Below, piece after piece: positions 16,226-25,117 of a stretch of DNA of 64,000 nt. The stretch's first letter is position 1; each line of letters begins with the position of its first letter. Origin of the DNA: Aquibacillus saliphilus (GTDB lineage: Bacteria > Bacillota > Bacilli > Bacillales > Amphibacillaceae). The notes under the pieces were generated by a model. It worked only from the letters and a program-made list of their open reading frames with translations, was not told the DNA's origin and ran no database searches. The stretch spans positions 119,642-183,641 of the forward strand of contig NZ_JAIZAP010000009.1 in assembly GCF_020404745.1 (NCBI RefSeq), given 5' to 3'. A program made the translations under genes and the position numbers.

Positions 16226-17350
16226 ATGGATTCGAAAAAATTAATTATGGTAGGTTTACCAATGATTGCGGTAACTTATGGTTTTGCAAGGTTTAGTTAT
16301 GGATTAGTTCTCCCTTATATACGGGAATCTCTGGATATCAATCCATCTGAGGCGGGAGTGATCTCTTCATTATCGTATTTGGCATATTGTATAGCGATTA
16401 TCGTGGCGATGTTGTATATGCAGAAAATTGGTTCCCATATGCTGATTTTAATAGCGGGGATTACAGCAGTTATTGGAATGGGCATCATATCTATGGCAAA
16501 TGATGCAATACCCCTGGGCATTGGGGTCTTTATTGCTGGCTTAAGTACGGGATTGTCCTCTCCTCCTTATGCAGATGTGATAAAAAAATGGGTGGATCAG
16601 AATAAGCAGTCTCCAGCAAATACGTGGATTAATGCAGGTACTAGTTTGGGAACTGCATTAACAGGAGTTATGGTTATATTTTTAGGTACCAACTGGAGAC
16701 TGACTTACCTACTGTTCGCACTAATAGCGTTCATTATATTGATACTTAATTATAAGGTCATTCCTAAAGAAAATAAGAACAAAAATCGTGAGACCCAAGC
16801 ATTTCATGTGGAAAAAAAGGATATTGATAATGCGTATTCTTTAATTTTATCATCTTTACTATTGGGTATTACGAGTGCGGCTTATTGGACGTTTTCGAGA
16901 GATTTTTTACTTCAAATGGAGAATATTCCTGAAGCTCTCACGCAAGGATTTTGGATCATCATGGGCATGGCAGGAGTATTAGGGGGATTTGCCGGTTATT
17001 TTAGCTCGAAAATCGGATTATTATCCTCCTACCGAGTAAGTGTCATTTTTCTAGGAACTTCTTCCTTGTTACTAGGTTTATTTACGAGTGCCTTCCCTGT
17101 TGTCATATCAGCGGTTTTGTTTGGAAGTTCGTATATATTCATGTCAGGTGTTCTGATCATTTGGGGCATCAATATCTTTAAAACAAATTCTTCATTTGGT
17201 CTTGGTTTACCATTTTTACTATTAGCTTTAGGACAAGTATTTGGCTCATTTATTGGAGGAATGGTTGCTGCGTTTACAGGTTATGGAGTCATGTTTACCG
17301 TATTTGCTATGACTAGTTTTATTGCTTTAATTTTTAAACCGAAAAAATAA
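16226..17350 (+). CDS. MFS transporter, YbfB/YjiJ-like
   Basis: Inner-membrane transporter of 374 residues with about twelve hydrophobic segments. The N-terminus has YGFARFSYGLVLPYIRESL, typical of YbfB/YjiJ-family MFS proteins, and helix 4-5 has AGLSTGLSSPPYADVI followed by the loop KKWVDQNKQSPANTWINAGT. Substrate unknown; the TetR regulator next door suggests a drug-like or metabolic effector and export rather than uptake. I take ATG 16226, which has AAAGGTGGAGG upstream; an in-frame TTG at 16157 would add 23 residues that overlap the promoter. Confidence 0.87.
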   Translation: MDSKKLIMVGLPMIAVTYGFARFSYGLVLPYIRESLDINPSEAGVISSLSYLAYCIAIIVAMLYMQKIGSHMLILIAGITAVIGMGIISMANDAIPLGIGVFIAGLSTGLSSPPYADVIKKWVDQNKQSPANTWINAGTSLGTALTGVMVIFLGTNWRLTYLLFALIAFIILILNYKVIPKENKNKNRETQAFHVEKKDIDNAYSLILSSLLLGITSAAYWTFSRDFLLQMENIPEALTQGFWIIMGMAGVLGGFAGYFSSKIGLLSSYRVSVIFLGTSSLLLGLFTSAFPVVISAVLFGSSYIFMSGVLIIWGINIFKTNSSFGLGLPFLLLALGQVFGSFIGGMVAAFTGYGVMFTVFAMTSFIALIFKPKK

Positions 17351-17695
17351 GTTTAACTACTTAAGGATATACCACAATCAGGCGCAATTCTGTCATAAGA
17401 TTTGCGTCCTTTCTTTGTGTATAGGGACAGATTCTGGACTGTTTTATCAGAGTATTATTTTCAAAGAGTTGAGATGTAGCTTAGCTTTATAATTGGGAAC
17501 ATATCATAAATGACTGTGGTTTTCTTACGAAGTATTAATATTACAAGGATATGACTTACTAATTAACAAGGAAAAATCCCATATCACATGGAATAACTAC
17601 AATTTATATCATCGTAATGTTATTTCAATATTCACACATATAAAATAATATATTAATTTGGTATAATTTCATAATGCGGGTTAAGGAGGATGATT
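17351..17695 (+). other. Intergenic region without a supported gene
   Basis: AT-rich. A weak hairpin (GGCGCAA with TTTGCGTCC, 17381-17409, then TTTCTTTG) may terminate the MFS gene. I see no open frame with a ribosome binding site, and no strong promoter for the next gene other than TATAAT at 17662-17667. Confidence 0.4.
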
Positions 17696-18775
17696 ATGAA
17701 ACTATGTGAACAGATTAATAAATTAATTTCTGACAAGGTGGATAAAAGCCAATTTTCAGGTGTAGTTTTAATGAAAAAAGGAAATGAAGAAATCTTTTCA
17801 GGAGCTTATGGACATGCAAGTAGAACTTGGAGAATAAATAACAGGTTAAAAACTCGTTTTAGAATTGCATCAATATCTAAAATGTTCACATCAGTAGGCA
17901 TTCTTCAATTAATTGAAGCTGGAAAGTTATCTTTTAATACTAAAGCTATTGAATATTTAAACCTTGAAAACACTAAAATTCCAAAAAATGTAACAGTTGA
18001 AAGTTTACTTACACATACCTCTGGTATCGGGGATTATTTTGATGAAAATCAAGGTGGTGAAGAGTGGGAAAAGCTTTGGTCTAGTATCCCAATTTATAAC
18101 ATCCGTAAACTAGAAGATTATTTAGAGCTATTTATGTATAAAGAACCAGTTAGTAAGGTTAATGAAAAATACCATTATAGTGGTGCAGGATATATATTAT
18201 TGGGTCTTATAATAGAGAGAGCATCAGGCTTATCCTATTTTGATTATATTAGAGAATATATTTTCCAAAAGATAAATATGAATGATTCTGATTTTCTTGC
18301 TTTAGACGGTGTAGATGAGTTTGTGGCAGAGGGTTATGAAGCTATATTAGATGGTGACGAGGAAATTATAGGATGGAAAAAGAACATCTATACAACAACA
18401 CCTGATGCCGCTTCAGATGGGGGAGCTATCTCAAGCGCGGAGGATCTAATAAAGTTTAGAAAAGCATTAAGAAATGATCAATTACTTGGTGAAAAAATGT
18501 CAAGGGAGATGTTTATCCCAAAGGTTCTGGAATATGATGATACACCAAGGGGTTATATATGGATGTATGGCTATGGAAATGAATTCATATTAAATAAAGA
18601 GACCAAGGAGATCGTTCGATGTGGTCATACTGGGGAAGAATACGGAGTTAGTTGTAGACTATATTATTATCCTAGCATTGATTTAGATGTAGTCATATTA
18701 GGTAATCAAGGATGGTGTGCGGGTTCGTTAGGATGGGGTTTACACGATATTATAATGAATTACAATCTTTACTAA
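17696..18775 (+). CDS. Serine hydrolase, beta-lactamase/class C PBP-like, cytosolic
   Basis: Protein of 359 residues with the serine beta-lactamase-like fold but no signal peptide. The catalytic SxxK is SISK in FRIASISKMFTS near residue 64, the second motif is the YSG in YHYSGAGYILLG (usually YxN), and the third is HTG in CGHTGEEYG. Members act as esterases, D-aminopeptidases or resistance proteins; the lack of a signal sequence argues against a role in cell-wall metabolism. It is a single-gene unit. ATG 17696 has TAAGGAGG at the right distance; the ATG two codons earlier touches the ribosome binding site and is rejected. Confidence 0.85.
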   Translation: MKLCEQINKLISDKVDKSQFSGVVLMKKGNEEIFSGAYGHASRTWRINNRLKTRFRIASISKMFTSVGILQLIEAGKLSFNTKAIEYLNLENTKIPKNVTVESLLTHTSGIGDYFDENQGGEEWEKLWSSIPIYNIRKLEDYLELFMYKEPVSKVNEKYHYSGAGYILLGLIIERASGLSYFDYIREYIFQKINMNDSDFLALDGVDEFVAEGYEAILDGDEEIIGWKKNIYTTTPDAASDGGAISSAEDLIKFRKALRNDQLLGEKMSREMFIPKVLEYDDTPRGYIWMYGYGNEFILNKETKEIVRCGHTGEEYGVSCRLYYYPSIDLDVVILGNQGWCAGSLGWGLHDIIMNYNLY

Positions 18776-18823
18776 TTTATTTACATAAAACTTGACATGA
18801 AATAAGTCAGTAAAGAGACAATT

Positions 18824-18858
18824 AGAGTCACCATAAGGGGGCTTATTGACTCTCCTTT
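18824..18858 (+). terminator. Terminator after serine hydrolase gene
   Basis: AGAGTCA and TGACTCT form the outer stem, ATAAG and CTTAT the inner one with a CC bulge, followed by CCTTTTG. Confidence 0.6.
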
Positions 18859-18982
18859 TGATGGATAAGGTGCATTAGCGCTTTTGTTCTTAAGCAATTA
18901 TTTAAATTCAACAAGATGACAAAATACTTTTCACGAACATGCCGTTAAAGGATGGAATTTTAGATGCGGAAAGGATATGGAT

Positions 18983-20020
18983 ATGAGTGTATTAAATTTG
19001 ATAGATTTAGAGAAACATCGGCAGGATAGTACCGTGTTTCCCGCTATTCGTTTGAATATCGATGAAGGCGAAGTAATTGCCATTCACTCCACGACAGACA
19101 TTCGAAAGTGCTTGTTGAATATTTTTACTGGACATGAGTACATTTCAAATGGAAGTGTATTGATTGAGAATGAACTAATGAGGCACGGGAAAATCTCTGG
19201 AAATCAAAAAGTTGGATTTTTCTTTTTGGATGAGGGATTTTATGAGCGTTTAAGTGTGAAGGACCACCTGATTCTTTTTAAAGGATTATTCACATCTCCG
19301 TTGGGAGTAGAAGATGCCCTAAAGCTTGCAAGATTGGAGATGAAAAAACAAACAAAAATAAAGCAGTTATCGTTTTCTGAGAAAAAAAGACTTCAAATGG
19401 CAAAGTTGCTTACTCAAGATCCTATTCTTTTTATTTTGGAAGAACCAGATCAAAATGTGGATATTGAAACAAAACGAATTTTTATTGCAATTACAAAACA
19501 TTTAAAAGCGCAGGGGAAGGCGATATTAATTCTAACAAGTAATATGGAAAGTGCAATCACATTTTCTGATCACGTGTATCGGCTCAGCGAAGAAGGTTTG
19601 CTATCAATAGAAATGACCTCGCCGTTAGAAAAGGAAAGTCAACAGCAAGAATCTGTGGATGAGCCAGAAGAATCAGTGATTCACTTTAATAAGATTCCTG
19701 CCAAGGTGAATGATAAATTAATTTTGTTTGATCCGCCTGAAATAGATTATGTTGACAGTCATGATGGACATTCCAGTATACATGTTCGAGGAGAAAGCTT
19801 TCCGTGCGTATTTACGTTAAATGAATTAGAAGAGAAACTACATTCATTTGGTTTCTTCAGATGTCATCGATCTTATATTGTGAACTTGCAAAAGGTCAAG
19901 GAAGTGGTGACTTGGACGAGAAATAGCTATAGCTTGATGTTAGAAAACTCAAGTAAAACCGAAATCCCGTTATCTAAAAATAAAATGGCCGATTTAAAGG
20001 TAATGCTCGGATTAAAATAG
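18983..20020 (+). CDS. Degenerate ABC-ATPase domain fused to a LytTR DNA-binding domain
   Basis: A 345-residue regulator. Residues 1-205 follow an ABC ATPase from end to end but lack its catalytic parts: the Walker A region reads IAIHSTTDIRKCLL instead of GxxGxGKS/T, the signature is LSFSEKKRLQMAK instead of LSGGQ, and only a Walker-B-like LFILEEPD remains. Residues about 245-345 are a LytTR domain (IDYVDSHDGHSSIHVRG, then FFRCHRSYIVNL). It cannot hydrolyse ATP in the usual way and probably acts as a transcription factor for the ABC transporter encoded 107 bp downstream, perhaps sensing it through the pseudo-ATPase. I prefer ATG 18983 over 18977 for ribosome binding site spacing. Confidence 0.85.
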   Translation: MSVLNLIDLEKHRQDSTVFPAIRLNIDEGEVIAIHSTTDIRKCLLNIFTGHEYISNGSVLIENELMRHGKISGNQKVGFFFLDEGFYERLSVKDHLILFKGLFTSPLGVEDALKLARLEMKKQTKIKQLSFSEKKRLQMAKLLTQDPILFILEEPDQNVDIETKRIFIAITKHLKAQGKAILILTSNMESAITFSDHVYRLSEEGLLSIEMTSPLEKESQQQESVDEPEESVIHFNKIPAKVNDKLILFDPPEIDYVDSHDGHSSIHVRGESFPCVFTLNELEEKLHSFGFFRCHRSYIVNLQKVKEVVTWTRNSYSLMLENSSKTEIPLSKNKMADLKVMLGLK

Positions 20021-20127
20021 CTCCTTTTAACCGGTTATATACTCTTTTCACCTAAAAAATGCTGACAATGTGTGTGTCTTTTCTTATTCTTGAGATGCAG
20101 GTAACGCCGACTAAGAGGAGGAGAAAG

Positions 20128-20982
20128 ATGGATAACATACTCAGTGTGAAAGCATTAAAGCAAGTCTTTTCGAAAGAAACAGCAATAGACAACATGAATT
20201 TCGAAGTAAAAAGAGGCGAAATTTTTGGATTTTTGGGTCCTAGTGGTGCGGGGAAAACGACCACAATTAAAATTTTGACTGGTCAGCTTCATCCAACGAG
20301 TGGTTCGGCTTTACTTTTTGATGTTCCTTCAACAAAGGTGAATCATCCTAAATATTTAAAGAAAATTGGCGTGATGACGGACAATAGTGGGCTATACAGT
20401 AGGCTCAGCGTGTATGATAACCTCCATTTATATTGTGAATTGTATTCTGTGGAAAATAAGCGAAAAAGAATTGATGAAGTATTGGAAATGGTTAATTTAA
20501 TAGATGCTAAAAGTAAGGTAGTTTCTAAGCTTTCGAAGGGGATGCTGCAAAGAGTAACGCTCGCTCGCGCACTTTTGCATGAGCCGGAACTACTTTTTCT
20601 CGACGAACCAACAGCTGCGCTCGATCCTGCTAATTCGAGGCACATCCATCATGGACTGCAGGAACTTAATCGCAAAGGTACCACAATATTTTTAACGACC
20701 CATGATATGCAGGAAGCAGAGTTATTATGTCATCGAGTGGCATTCTTGAACAATGGGAAAGTACAATTATTGGATGAACCGTCTAAGATACGAAGGAAAT
20801 ATTCTGACGACACCTTGACGGTTGAACTAGTAGGCGGAGAAAAACGGACTCTAATAAATGGGCCAGAAGGCGCGCAAAAAATGTATGAATATATGTTAAA
20901 CAACCAAGTCGTCACCATGCATTCAAATGAACCGACATTAGGAGATATTTTCGTAGATGTAACAGGGAGGTCGCTACTATGA
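20128..20982 (+). CDS. ABC transporter ATP-binding protein
   Basis: ATPase of 284 residues with Walker A GPSGAGKTTT, signature LSKGMLQRVTLARALL, Walker B LLFLDEPTAALD and the switch His in LTTHDMQEAE. It belongs to the DrrA/CcmA group of exporters (YxlF-like) and energises the permease at 20979. The stop codon overlaps the permease start (ATGA), indicating coupled translation. Controlled most likely by the LytTR protein upstream. Start at ATG 20128 behind AGAGGAGGAG; the earlier in-frame start at 20059 has no ribosome binding site. Confidence 0.9.
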   Translation: MDNILSVKALKQVFSKETAIDNMNFEVKRGEIFGFLGPSGAGKTTTIKILTGQLHPTSGSALLFDVPSTKVNHPKYLKKIGVMTDNSGLYSRLSVYDNLHLYCELYSVENKRKRIDEVLEMVNLIDAKSKVVSKLSKGMLQRVTLARALLHEPELLFLDEPTAALDPANSRHIHHGLQELNRKGTTIFLTTHDMQEAELLCHRVAFLNNGKVQLLDEPSKIRRKYSDDTLTVELVGGEKRTLINGPEGAQKMYEYMLNNQVVTMHSNEPTLGDIFVDVTGRSLL

Positions 20983-21692
20983 GTTTTTCACTGAAACGTG
21001 TATATGCTATTTTTAACAAAGATATCAAAGATTTATTTAAGAATATGTTCGTGTTGTCTACTGTTCTCACGCCGATTCTTCTTGCGTTTTTATTTTCACA
21101 ATCAGAGCCGATCCCTGTTGGTTTACATTATTTCATCATTAATTTAATTTTCGTTATGACTACAGTTTATGTGCAGGGTGCGATTATTGCAGAGGAAAAA
21201 GAGAAAAATACGCTACGAGGATTAATGATGTCACCAGCAACAACGACAGAAATTATGACTGGAAAAAGTGGACTGAGTGCATTGTTAACGATAGTAACAT
21301 TAGTGGTTTGTATGCGAATCACAGGGTACGAATTTGTCAATGTGCCTGCTATATTTTTGGCGTTTTTCATGTCATTCATTCTTTATCTTGCGATGGGAAC
21401 ACTGTTAGGGTTGTTGACGCGAACCGTTATGGAAGCTTCTTTGGTTTTAATGCCTCTTCTGTTTGTTTTTGGAATGGGAACGCTTCTTTTAGAGTTTATA
21501 GCCGACTATCCGAGCTTGGCATTTTTAGAATATCTCCCTAATTTTCAATTGCAATTTTTAGCGGAAGCAGTGGACGCGGGGCAAGCCTTCACGGATGTCA
21601 CTGGTTATTTAATCGTGATTGCTGCTTGGATGGTATTACTCTGCATTTTAACAGTAGTGGTTTATCGCAAAAGAGCGGTAGATGGCAAATAA
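20979..21692 (+). CDS. ABC transporter permease, ABC-2 type
   Basis: Inner-membrane permease of 237 residues with six hydrophobic segments. AEEKEKNTLRGLMMSPATTTEIMTGK after helix 2 is the amphipathic coupling region characteristic of ABC-2 exporters (E-K-E-x-T-L-x-L/G). Its partner ATPase overlaps it by four bases. The exported compound is unknown; such pairs handle antibiotics, lantibiotics or lipids. GGGAGG ribosome binding site lies inside the ATPase gene. Confidence 0.88.
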   Translation: MSFSLKRVYAIFNKDIKDLFKNMFVLSTVLTPILLAFLFSQSEPIPVGLHYFIINLIFVMTTVYVQGAIIAEEKEKNTLRGLMMSPATTTEIMTGKSGLSALLTIVTLVVCMRITGYEFVNVPAIFLAFFMSFILYLAMGTLLGLLTRTVMEASLVLMPLLFVFGMGTLLLEFIADYPSLAFLEYLPNFQLQFLAEAVDAGQAFTDVTGYLIVIAAWMVLLCILTVVVYRKRAVDGK

Positions 21693-21781
21693 CTGCATAA
21701 TTTTCCGGGAATCTCGTTTGACAAAATAGGTTTAAAAGATAGAAGTTTTTTTACACACATGAACACTATAGGAGCGATTTT

Positions 21782-22270
21782 ATGAAATCATTTTGGGGAT
21801 ATGTTCTCGTATTTATTTTTTCGGCATTGCCTTTTTTTGAGGGATATGGGGTTATTCCAATTGCTTTTGTTGCAGGACTTTGGGTAGTACCAGTCATGTT
21901 GCTTGGGTTAATTGGAAACATTTTAACGGTTTTACTCGTAATTGTATTTATTAATCAAATTAACAATTGGAGAAAGAAACGAAAGAAAGAACAAGAACAA
22001 AAAGAAAGCAAACGCTCAGCAAGGGCGGAGAATATTTGGAAAAAATATGGTTTACCTGGTTTAGCAATGCTTGGTCCATTAGTCGTTGGAAGTCACTTAA
22101 CTGCTATAGCGAGCATGACATTTGGCGGAACAAAAAAGAAAACCTTCTTATGGGTATCGAGTAGTATTGTAGTATGGAGTATTGTGTTTACCATTTTACT
22201 ATACTTTGGAGTCGACATTTTAAACTTTGAGAATCGTGGTCTCATCAATTATTTTAATACGAATAAGTAA
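21782..22270 (+). CDS. Small multidrug export protein family (DUF/PF06695) membrane protein
   Basis: A 162-residue membrane protein with helices at about residues 3-23, 28-55, 85-110 and 118-142. FFEGYGVIPIAFVAGL near the start and the glycine-rich GLPGLAMLGPLVVGSHLTAIASMTFGG are typical of the family named small multidrug export proteins (PF06695). The central loop is highly charged (RKKRKKEQEQKESKRSAR). The transport role is inferred from the family name and poorly proven. Its own ribosome binding site is ATAGGAGCG; about 90 bp separate it from the ABC genes. Confidence 0.78.
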   Translation: MKSFWGYVLVFIFSALPFFEGYGVIPIAFVAGLWVVPVMLLGLIGNILTVLLVIVFINQINNWRKKRKKEQEQKESKRSARAENIWKKYGLPGLAMLGPLVVGSHLTAIASMTFGGTKKKTFLWVSSSIVVWSIVFTILLYFGVDILNFENRGLINYFNTNK

Positions 22271-22288
22271 CTAAAAGGGCTGAGAAGA

Positions 22289-22420
22289 TTGTTTAAAGAT
22301 GCAGTTTGGTTAGTAAAAGTGGAGTTTAAATAGCATTTGATCGCGGTTGTAATAACGTTTCCTGTAAGTATATTTACCGGCTTTGATTACAGGACTTCTC
22401 CTTATTTTGTGAAAGGGTGA
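22289..22420 (+). pseudogene. Fragment of a membrane protein, possibly an ABC permease
   Basis: From a TTG at 22289 the frame reads LFKDAVWLVKVEFK, an in-frame TAG, then HLIAVVITFPVSIFTGFDYR, and ends at 22420. The beginning resembles the N-terminus of Bacillus ABC-type membrane proteins that start with FKDAxWLxKxEF. Short, interrupted and without the remaining helices, it is a relic. Confidence 0.4.
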
Positions 22421-22480
22421 ACTAGAATAAGTTTAGTGTACCACTATCAATACTATTAAATAATGAAGTCTAGATGTTGA

Positions 22481-22518
22481 ACCCCTTGAGATATGATTAT
22501 CTTAAGGGTATCTTTATA
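22481..22518. terminator. Possible hairpin before the response regulator gene
   Basis: ACCCCTTGAGAT (22481-22492) can pair with ATCTTAAGGGT (22499-22509), followed by ATCTTTATATTT. It may end transcription from upstream. The right arm contains CTTAAG, the core of the direct repeats found at 23327, so a regulatory role is also possible. Confidence 0.35.
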
Positions 22519-22637
22519 TTTGAAAGAAAAATATTTAAATTGTGTCGTAGATTTATAGAGGGAAGCTCAAGAATAATACTATTAAAAATATGCTATTGGT
22601 GTGTTTCCGCAAAAGCAGATATGGAAGGGAGAAATAA

Positions 22638-23330
22638 ATGGAACAGCAAATAAATATTTTAGTTGTTGAAGATGATAATGATATAAATCAATTACTATGT
22701 AGAATTATAAAAAAAAGTAATTATGTCCCGCAGCCTGCCTATTCCGGGACTGAAGCAATGATTTATTTAAAAAAACAAGAGTGGGACTTAGTGTTGTTGG
22801 ATTTAATGCTTCCAGGAATGGCTGGGGAGGAAATTCTTGCAGAAGTCAGGACGGAAGGGAGTATTCCGGTAATTATTATATCAGCTAATAGCAAACAGGA
22901 GACAAAAGTTAATAGTTTACGATCTGGTGCAGATGATTTTATTTCAAAGCCTTTTGATGTGGAAGAAGTGTCAGCGCGTATAGATTCCCTGTTAAGAAGA
23001 TACAATCAAATCAACGAGACTCCGAGAAGTTATCAGTTAACCCACAAAGATATTCGTATTGATTTAGAAGCGAAAACTGTTTATGTGAATGAAACGTACC
23101 TTACATTGACCGCGCGTGAGTATGCAATATTGGTCCTTCTCATGCAATCTCCCAACAAAATATTTTCAAAATCTAATCTATTTGAAAGTGTATGGAATGA
23201 AACTTTTCATGGAGATGACAATACAGTGAATGTTCACATGAGTAACTTACGGAATAAACTTTGCAAGGCAAATCCAAATGAAGAATATATAGAGACCATT
23301 TGGGGAATGGGATATCGACTTAAATCTTAA
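22638..23330 (+). CDS. OmpR/PhoB-family response regulator
   Basis: A 230-residue two-component regulator. The receiver domain (residues 1-120) has ED near residues 12-13, phosphoacceptor Asp in LVLLDLMLPG, Ser/Thr in IIISAN, and Lys in FISKPFD. The C-terminal winged helix (about 130-230) has LTAREYAILVLLMQSPNKIFSK and DDNTVNVHMSNLRNKL. Its kinase is the gene at 25118, with an ABC transporter between, the normal layout for antimicrobial-peptide resistance cassettes. Four CTTA-type direct repeats immediately after the gene are probably its binding site. Confidence 0.9.
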   Translation: MEQQINILVVEDDNDINQLLCRIIKKSNYVPQPAYSGTEAMIYLKKQEWDLVLLDLMLPGMAGEEILAEVRTEGSIPVIIISANSKQETKVNSLRSGADDFISKPFDVEEVSARIDSLLRRYNQINETPRSYQLTHKDIRIDLEAKTVYVNETYLTLTAREYAILVLLMQSPNKIFSKSNLFESVWNETFHGDDNTVNVHMSNLRNKLCKANPNEEYIETIWGMGYRLKS

Positions 23331-23364
23331 GGTTTTCTTAAGGATTGCTTAAGCTTTTCTTACA
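23327..23364 (+). promoter_or_regulatory. Direct repeats, likely response-regulator binding site before ABC genes
   Basis: CTTAAG at 23327, CTTAGG at 23338, CTTAAG at 23348 and CTTACA at 23359 are spaced 11, 10 and 11 bp, one helical turn apart, as expected for tandem OmpR/PhoB-type dimers. The first overlaps the regulator's stop codon. A weak promoter with TACTATATG lies just downstream, before the ABC gene at 23411. Confidence 0.55.
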
Positions 23365-23410
23365 CTTTATGCCCCATACTATATGAAGAGCAAGTAAGGA
23401 GGCTGTTGAT

Positions 23411-24334
23411 ATGAGTGATTTTATTTTAAGAACCAATAAACTTTCAAAAAAATATAAAAGTGATTTCGCCATTGAAAATATCAATGTAACGATTAAAAGA
23501 GGAGAAATTTATGGTTTTATTGGTCAAAATGGGGCCGGTAAATCAACCATGCTACGGTTGGTAACAGGACTTACGTTCCCAACAAGTGGATCAATAGAAT
23601 TGTTTGGAAATAATAATCCTAAGGAGTTAATAGATGAACAGAAAAGAACGGGTGCCATTATCGAACAGCCCGCACTTTTCCCAAATATGACTGCATATGA
23701 AAATTTGGAAGTCCATCGCTTACAAAAAGGTATTCCAGGAAAAGAATGTATCATTAATACGCTAGAGTTAGTAGGACTAAGGGATACAGGAAAGAAAAAA
23801 GCAAAGAACTTTTCACTTGGAATGAAGCAAAGACTTGGACTGGGGATTGCATTATTGAGTGATCCAGAATTCTTAATTCTCGATGAACCAACTAATGGTT
23901 TGGACCCAATGGGGATCGTTGAGCTGAGGGAATTAATAAAAGTATTAAATCGGGAGAAAGGACTTACCGTTCTAATCTCAAGCCATATGTTAAGTGAACT
24001 TTATCAACTCGCAAATAAATTTGGCATCATCCACAGGGGGAAGTTATTAGAAGAACTGACAGGAAAAGAGTTGGATGAAAAATGTAGACAACATCTACGA
24101 ATAAAAGTTGATGATCCAACTAAGGGAGCCACAATTCTGGAAAAACAGTTATCTACAACTGATTTTGAGGTTATGCCAGATGGTACAATTAAGCTTTTCA
24201 ATTTTCTTGATGATGTATTTACCGTTTCACGTACATTAACAAGCAACGGTCTTGTGATCGAGCATCTCTCACAAAATGGAGATAGTCTAGAAAACTATTT
24301 TTCCAAACTTATAGGAGGTGTTGATATTGTCTAA
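23411..24334 (+). CDS. ABC transporter ATP-binding protein, BcrA/lantibiotic-immunity type
   Basis: ATPase of 307 residues: Walker A GQNGAGKSTML, Q-loop region IIEQPALFPNMTAYENLEV, signature FSLGMKQRLGLGIALL, Walker B FLILDEPTNGLDP, switch His in ISSHMLSEL. The C-terminal 90 residues form the extra domain seen in BcrA- and LanF-like proteins that export or neutralise peptide antibiotics at the membrane. Works with the permease overlapping its 3' end. AAGGAGGCTGTTGAT precedes the ATG, and a response-regulator site lies upstream. Confidence 0.9.
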   Translation: MSDFILRTNKLSKKYKSDFAIENINVTIKRGEIYGFIGQNGAGKSTMLRLVTGLTFPTSGSIELFGNNNPKELIDEQKRTGAIIEQPALFPNMTAYENLEVHRLQKGIPGKECIINTLELVGLRDTGKKKAKNFSLGMKQRLGLGIALLSDPEFLILDEPTNGLDPMGIVELRELIKVLNREKGLTVLISSHMLSELYQLANKFGIIHRGKLLEELTGKELDEKCRQHLRIKVDDPTKGATILEKQLSTTDFEVMPDGTIKLFNFLDDVFTVSRTLTSNGLVIEHLSQNGDSLENYFSKLIGGVDIV

Positions 24335-25094
24335 TCTTATCAGGGCAGAACTATATAAATTACAACGAAATAAAACTTTTTGGGTTTTAATCGGGACAAT
24401 AACAGGGTTAAGTGCATTGTTACATTTCTTAATCCTAATTGAATGGTGGCAACTGAGTGGCACTTCGTTTGACAGCGCTGGCTTAAGCGAACTTAATGCT
24501 TTATCAACTTTTACTCTACCATTATTTTTCAACTTAATCGTCAGTACATTAGCTGGATTTTATATTTCAAATGAGTTTTCACATCATAATGTGATTAAAA
24601 ATCAGATGATAAGCGGTAATAAAAGATCCCATATTTTTTTGGCAAAGTTTATTGTATTTACGCTTGGATCCTTGATTGTTACGATACTGATTCCACTGGT
24701 AATAGCTATTATATTGGTCATGCTATTTGGACATGGTGATGTATTAAATTTTACAAATCTATTGTATTTGGGAAGAGCATTTAGTTTATTTACAGCCCAA
24801 TTTTTGTGCTTTACAGCTATCGTGTTATTGATAGCTATTGTAACAGAAGATAGTGGAAAAACGATTATCTTTACTCTTTTACTTTCCATTGTAATGTTTG
24901 TAATCGAAAAATTTCTTACCTATCCATTTATCAAAATGCTGTACGAAAACACTATCTTTCATCAGTTTAGCGAAGTATTTAAATTTCAAATGACGAACGG
25001 GGAAATTATAAAGTCCATTCTCATTGCATCGGTATCATTAATTATTATCATGTTATGTGGAGTTTTGCTTTTTAATAGAAAAGAAATTAAATAA
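24327..25094 (+). CDS. ABC transporter permease, lantibiotic-type
   Basis: Inner-membrane protein of 255 residues with six hydrophobic segments, starting SNLIRAELYKLQRNKTFWVL, typical of the LanE/LanG and BcrB permeases. It contains the conserved FYISNEFSHHNVIKNQMISG segment after helix 2 (periodic ISN-x-F.. G-x-x-R/K, as in ABC2_membrane_4). The TTG at 24327 is chosen because AGGAGG lies eight bases upstream; it overlaps the ATPase stop by eight bases. Forms the channel of the cassette regulated by the flanking two-component system. Confidence 0.87.
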   Translation: MSNLIRAELYKLQRNKTFWVLIGTITGLSALLHFLILIEWWQLSGTSFDSAGLSELNALSTFTLPLFFNLIVSTLAGFYISNEFSHHNVIKNQMISGNKRSHIFLAKFIVFTLGSLIVTILIPLVIAIILVMLFGHGDVLNFTNLLYLGRAFSLFTAQFLCFTAIVLLIAIVTEDSGKTIIFTLLLSIVMFVIEKFLTYPFIKMLYENTIFHQFSEVFKFQMTNGEIIKSILIASVSLIIIMLCGVLLFNRKEIK

Positions 25095-25117
25095 AATTCA
25101 AGAATGTGGTGAGACCA

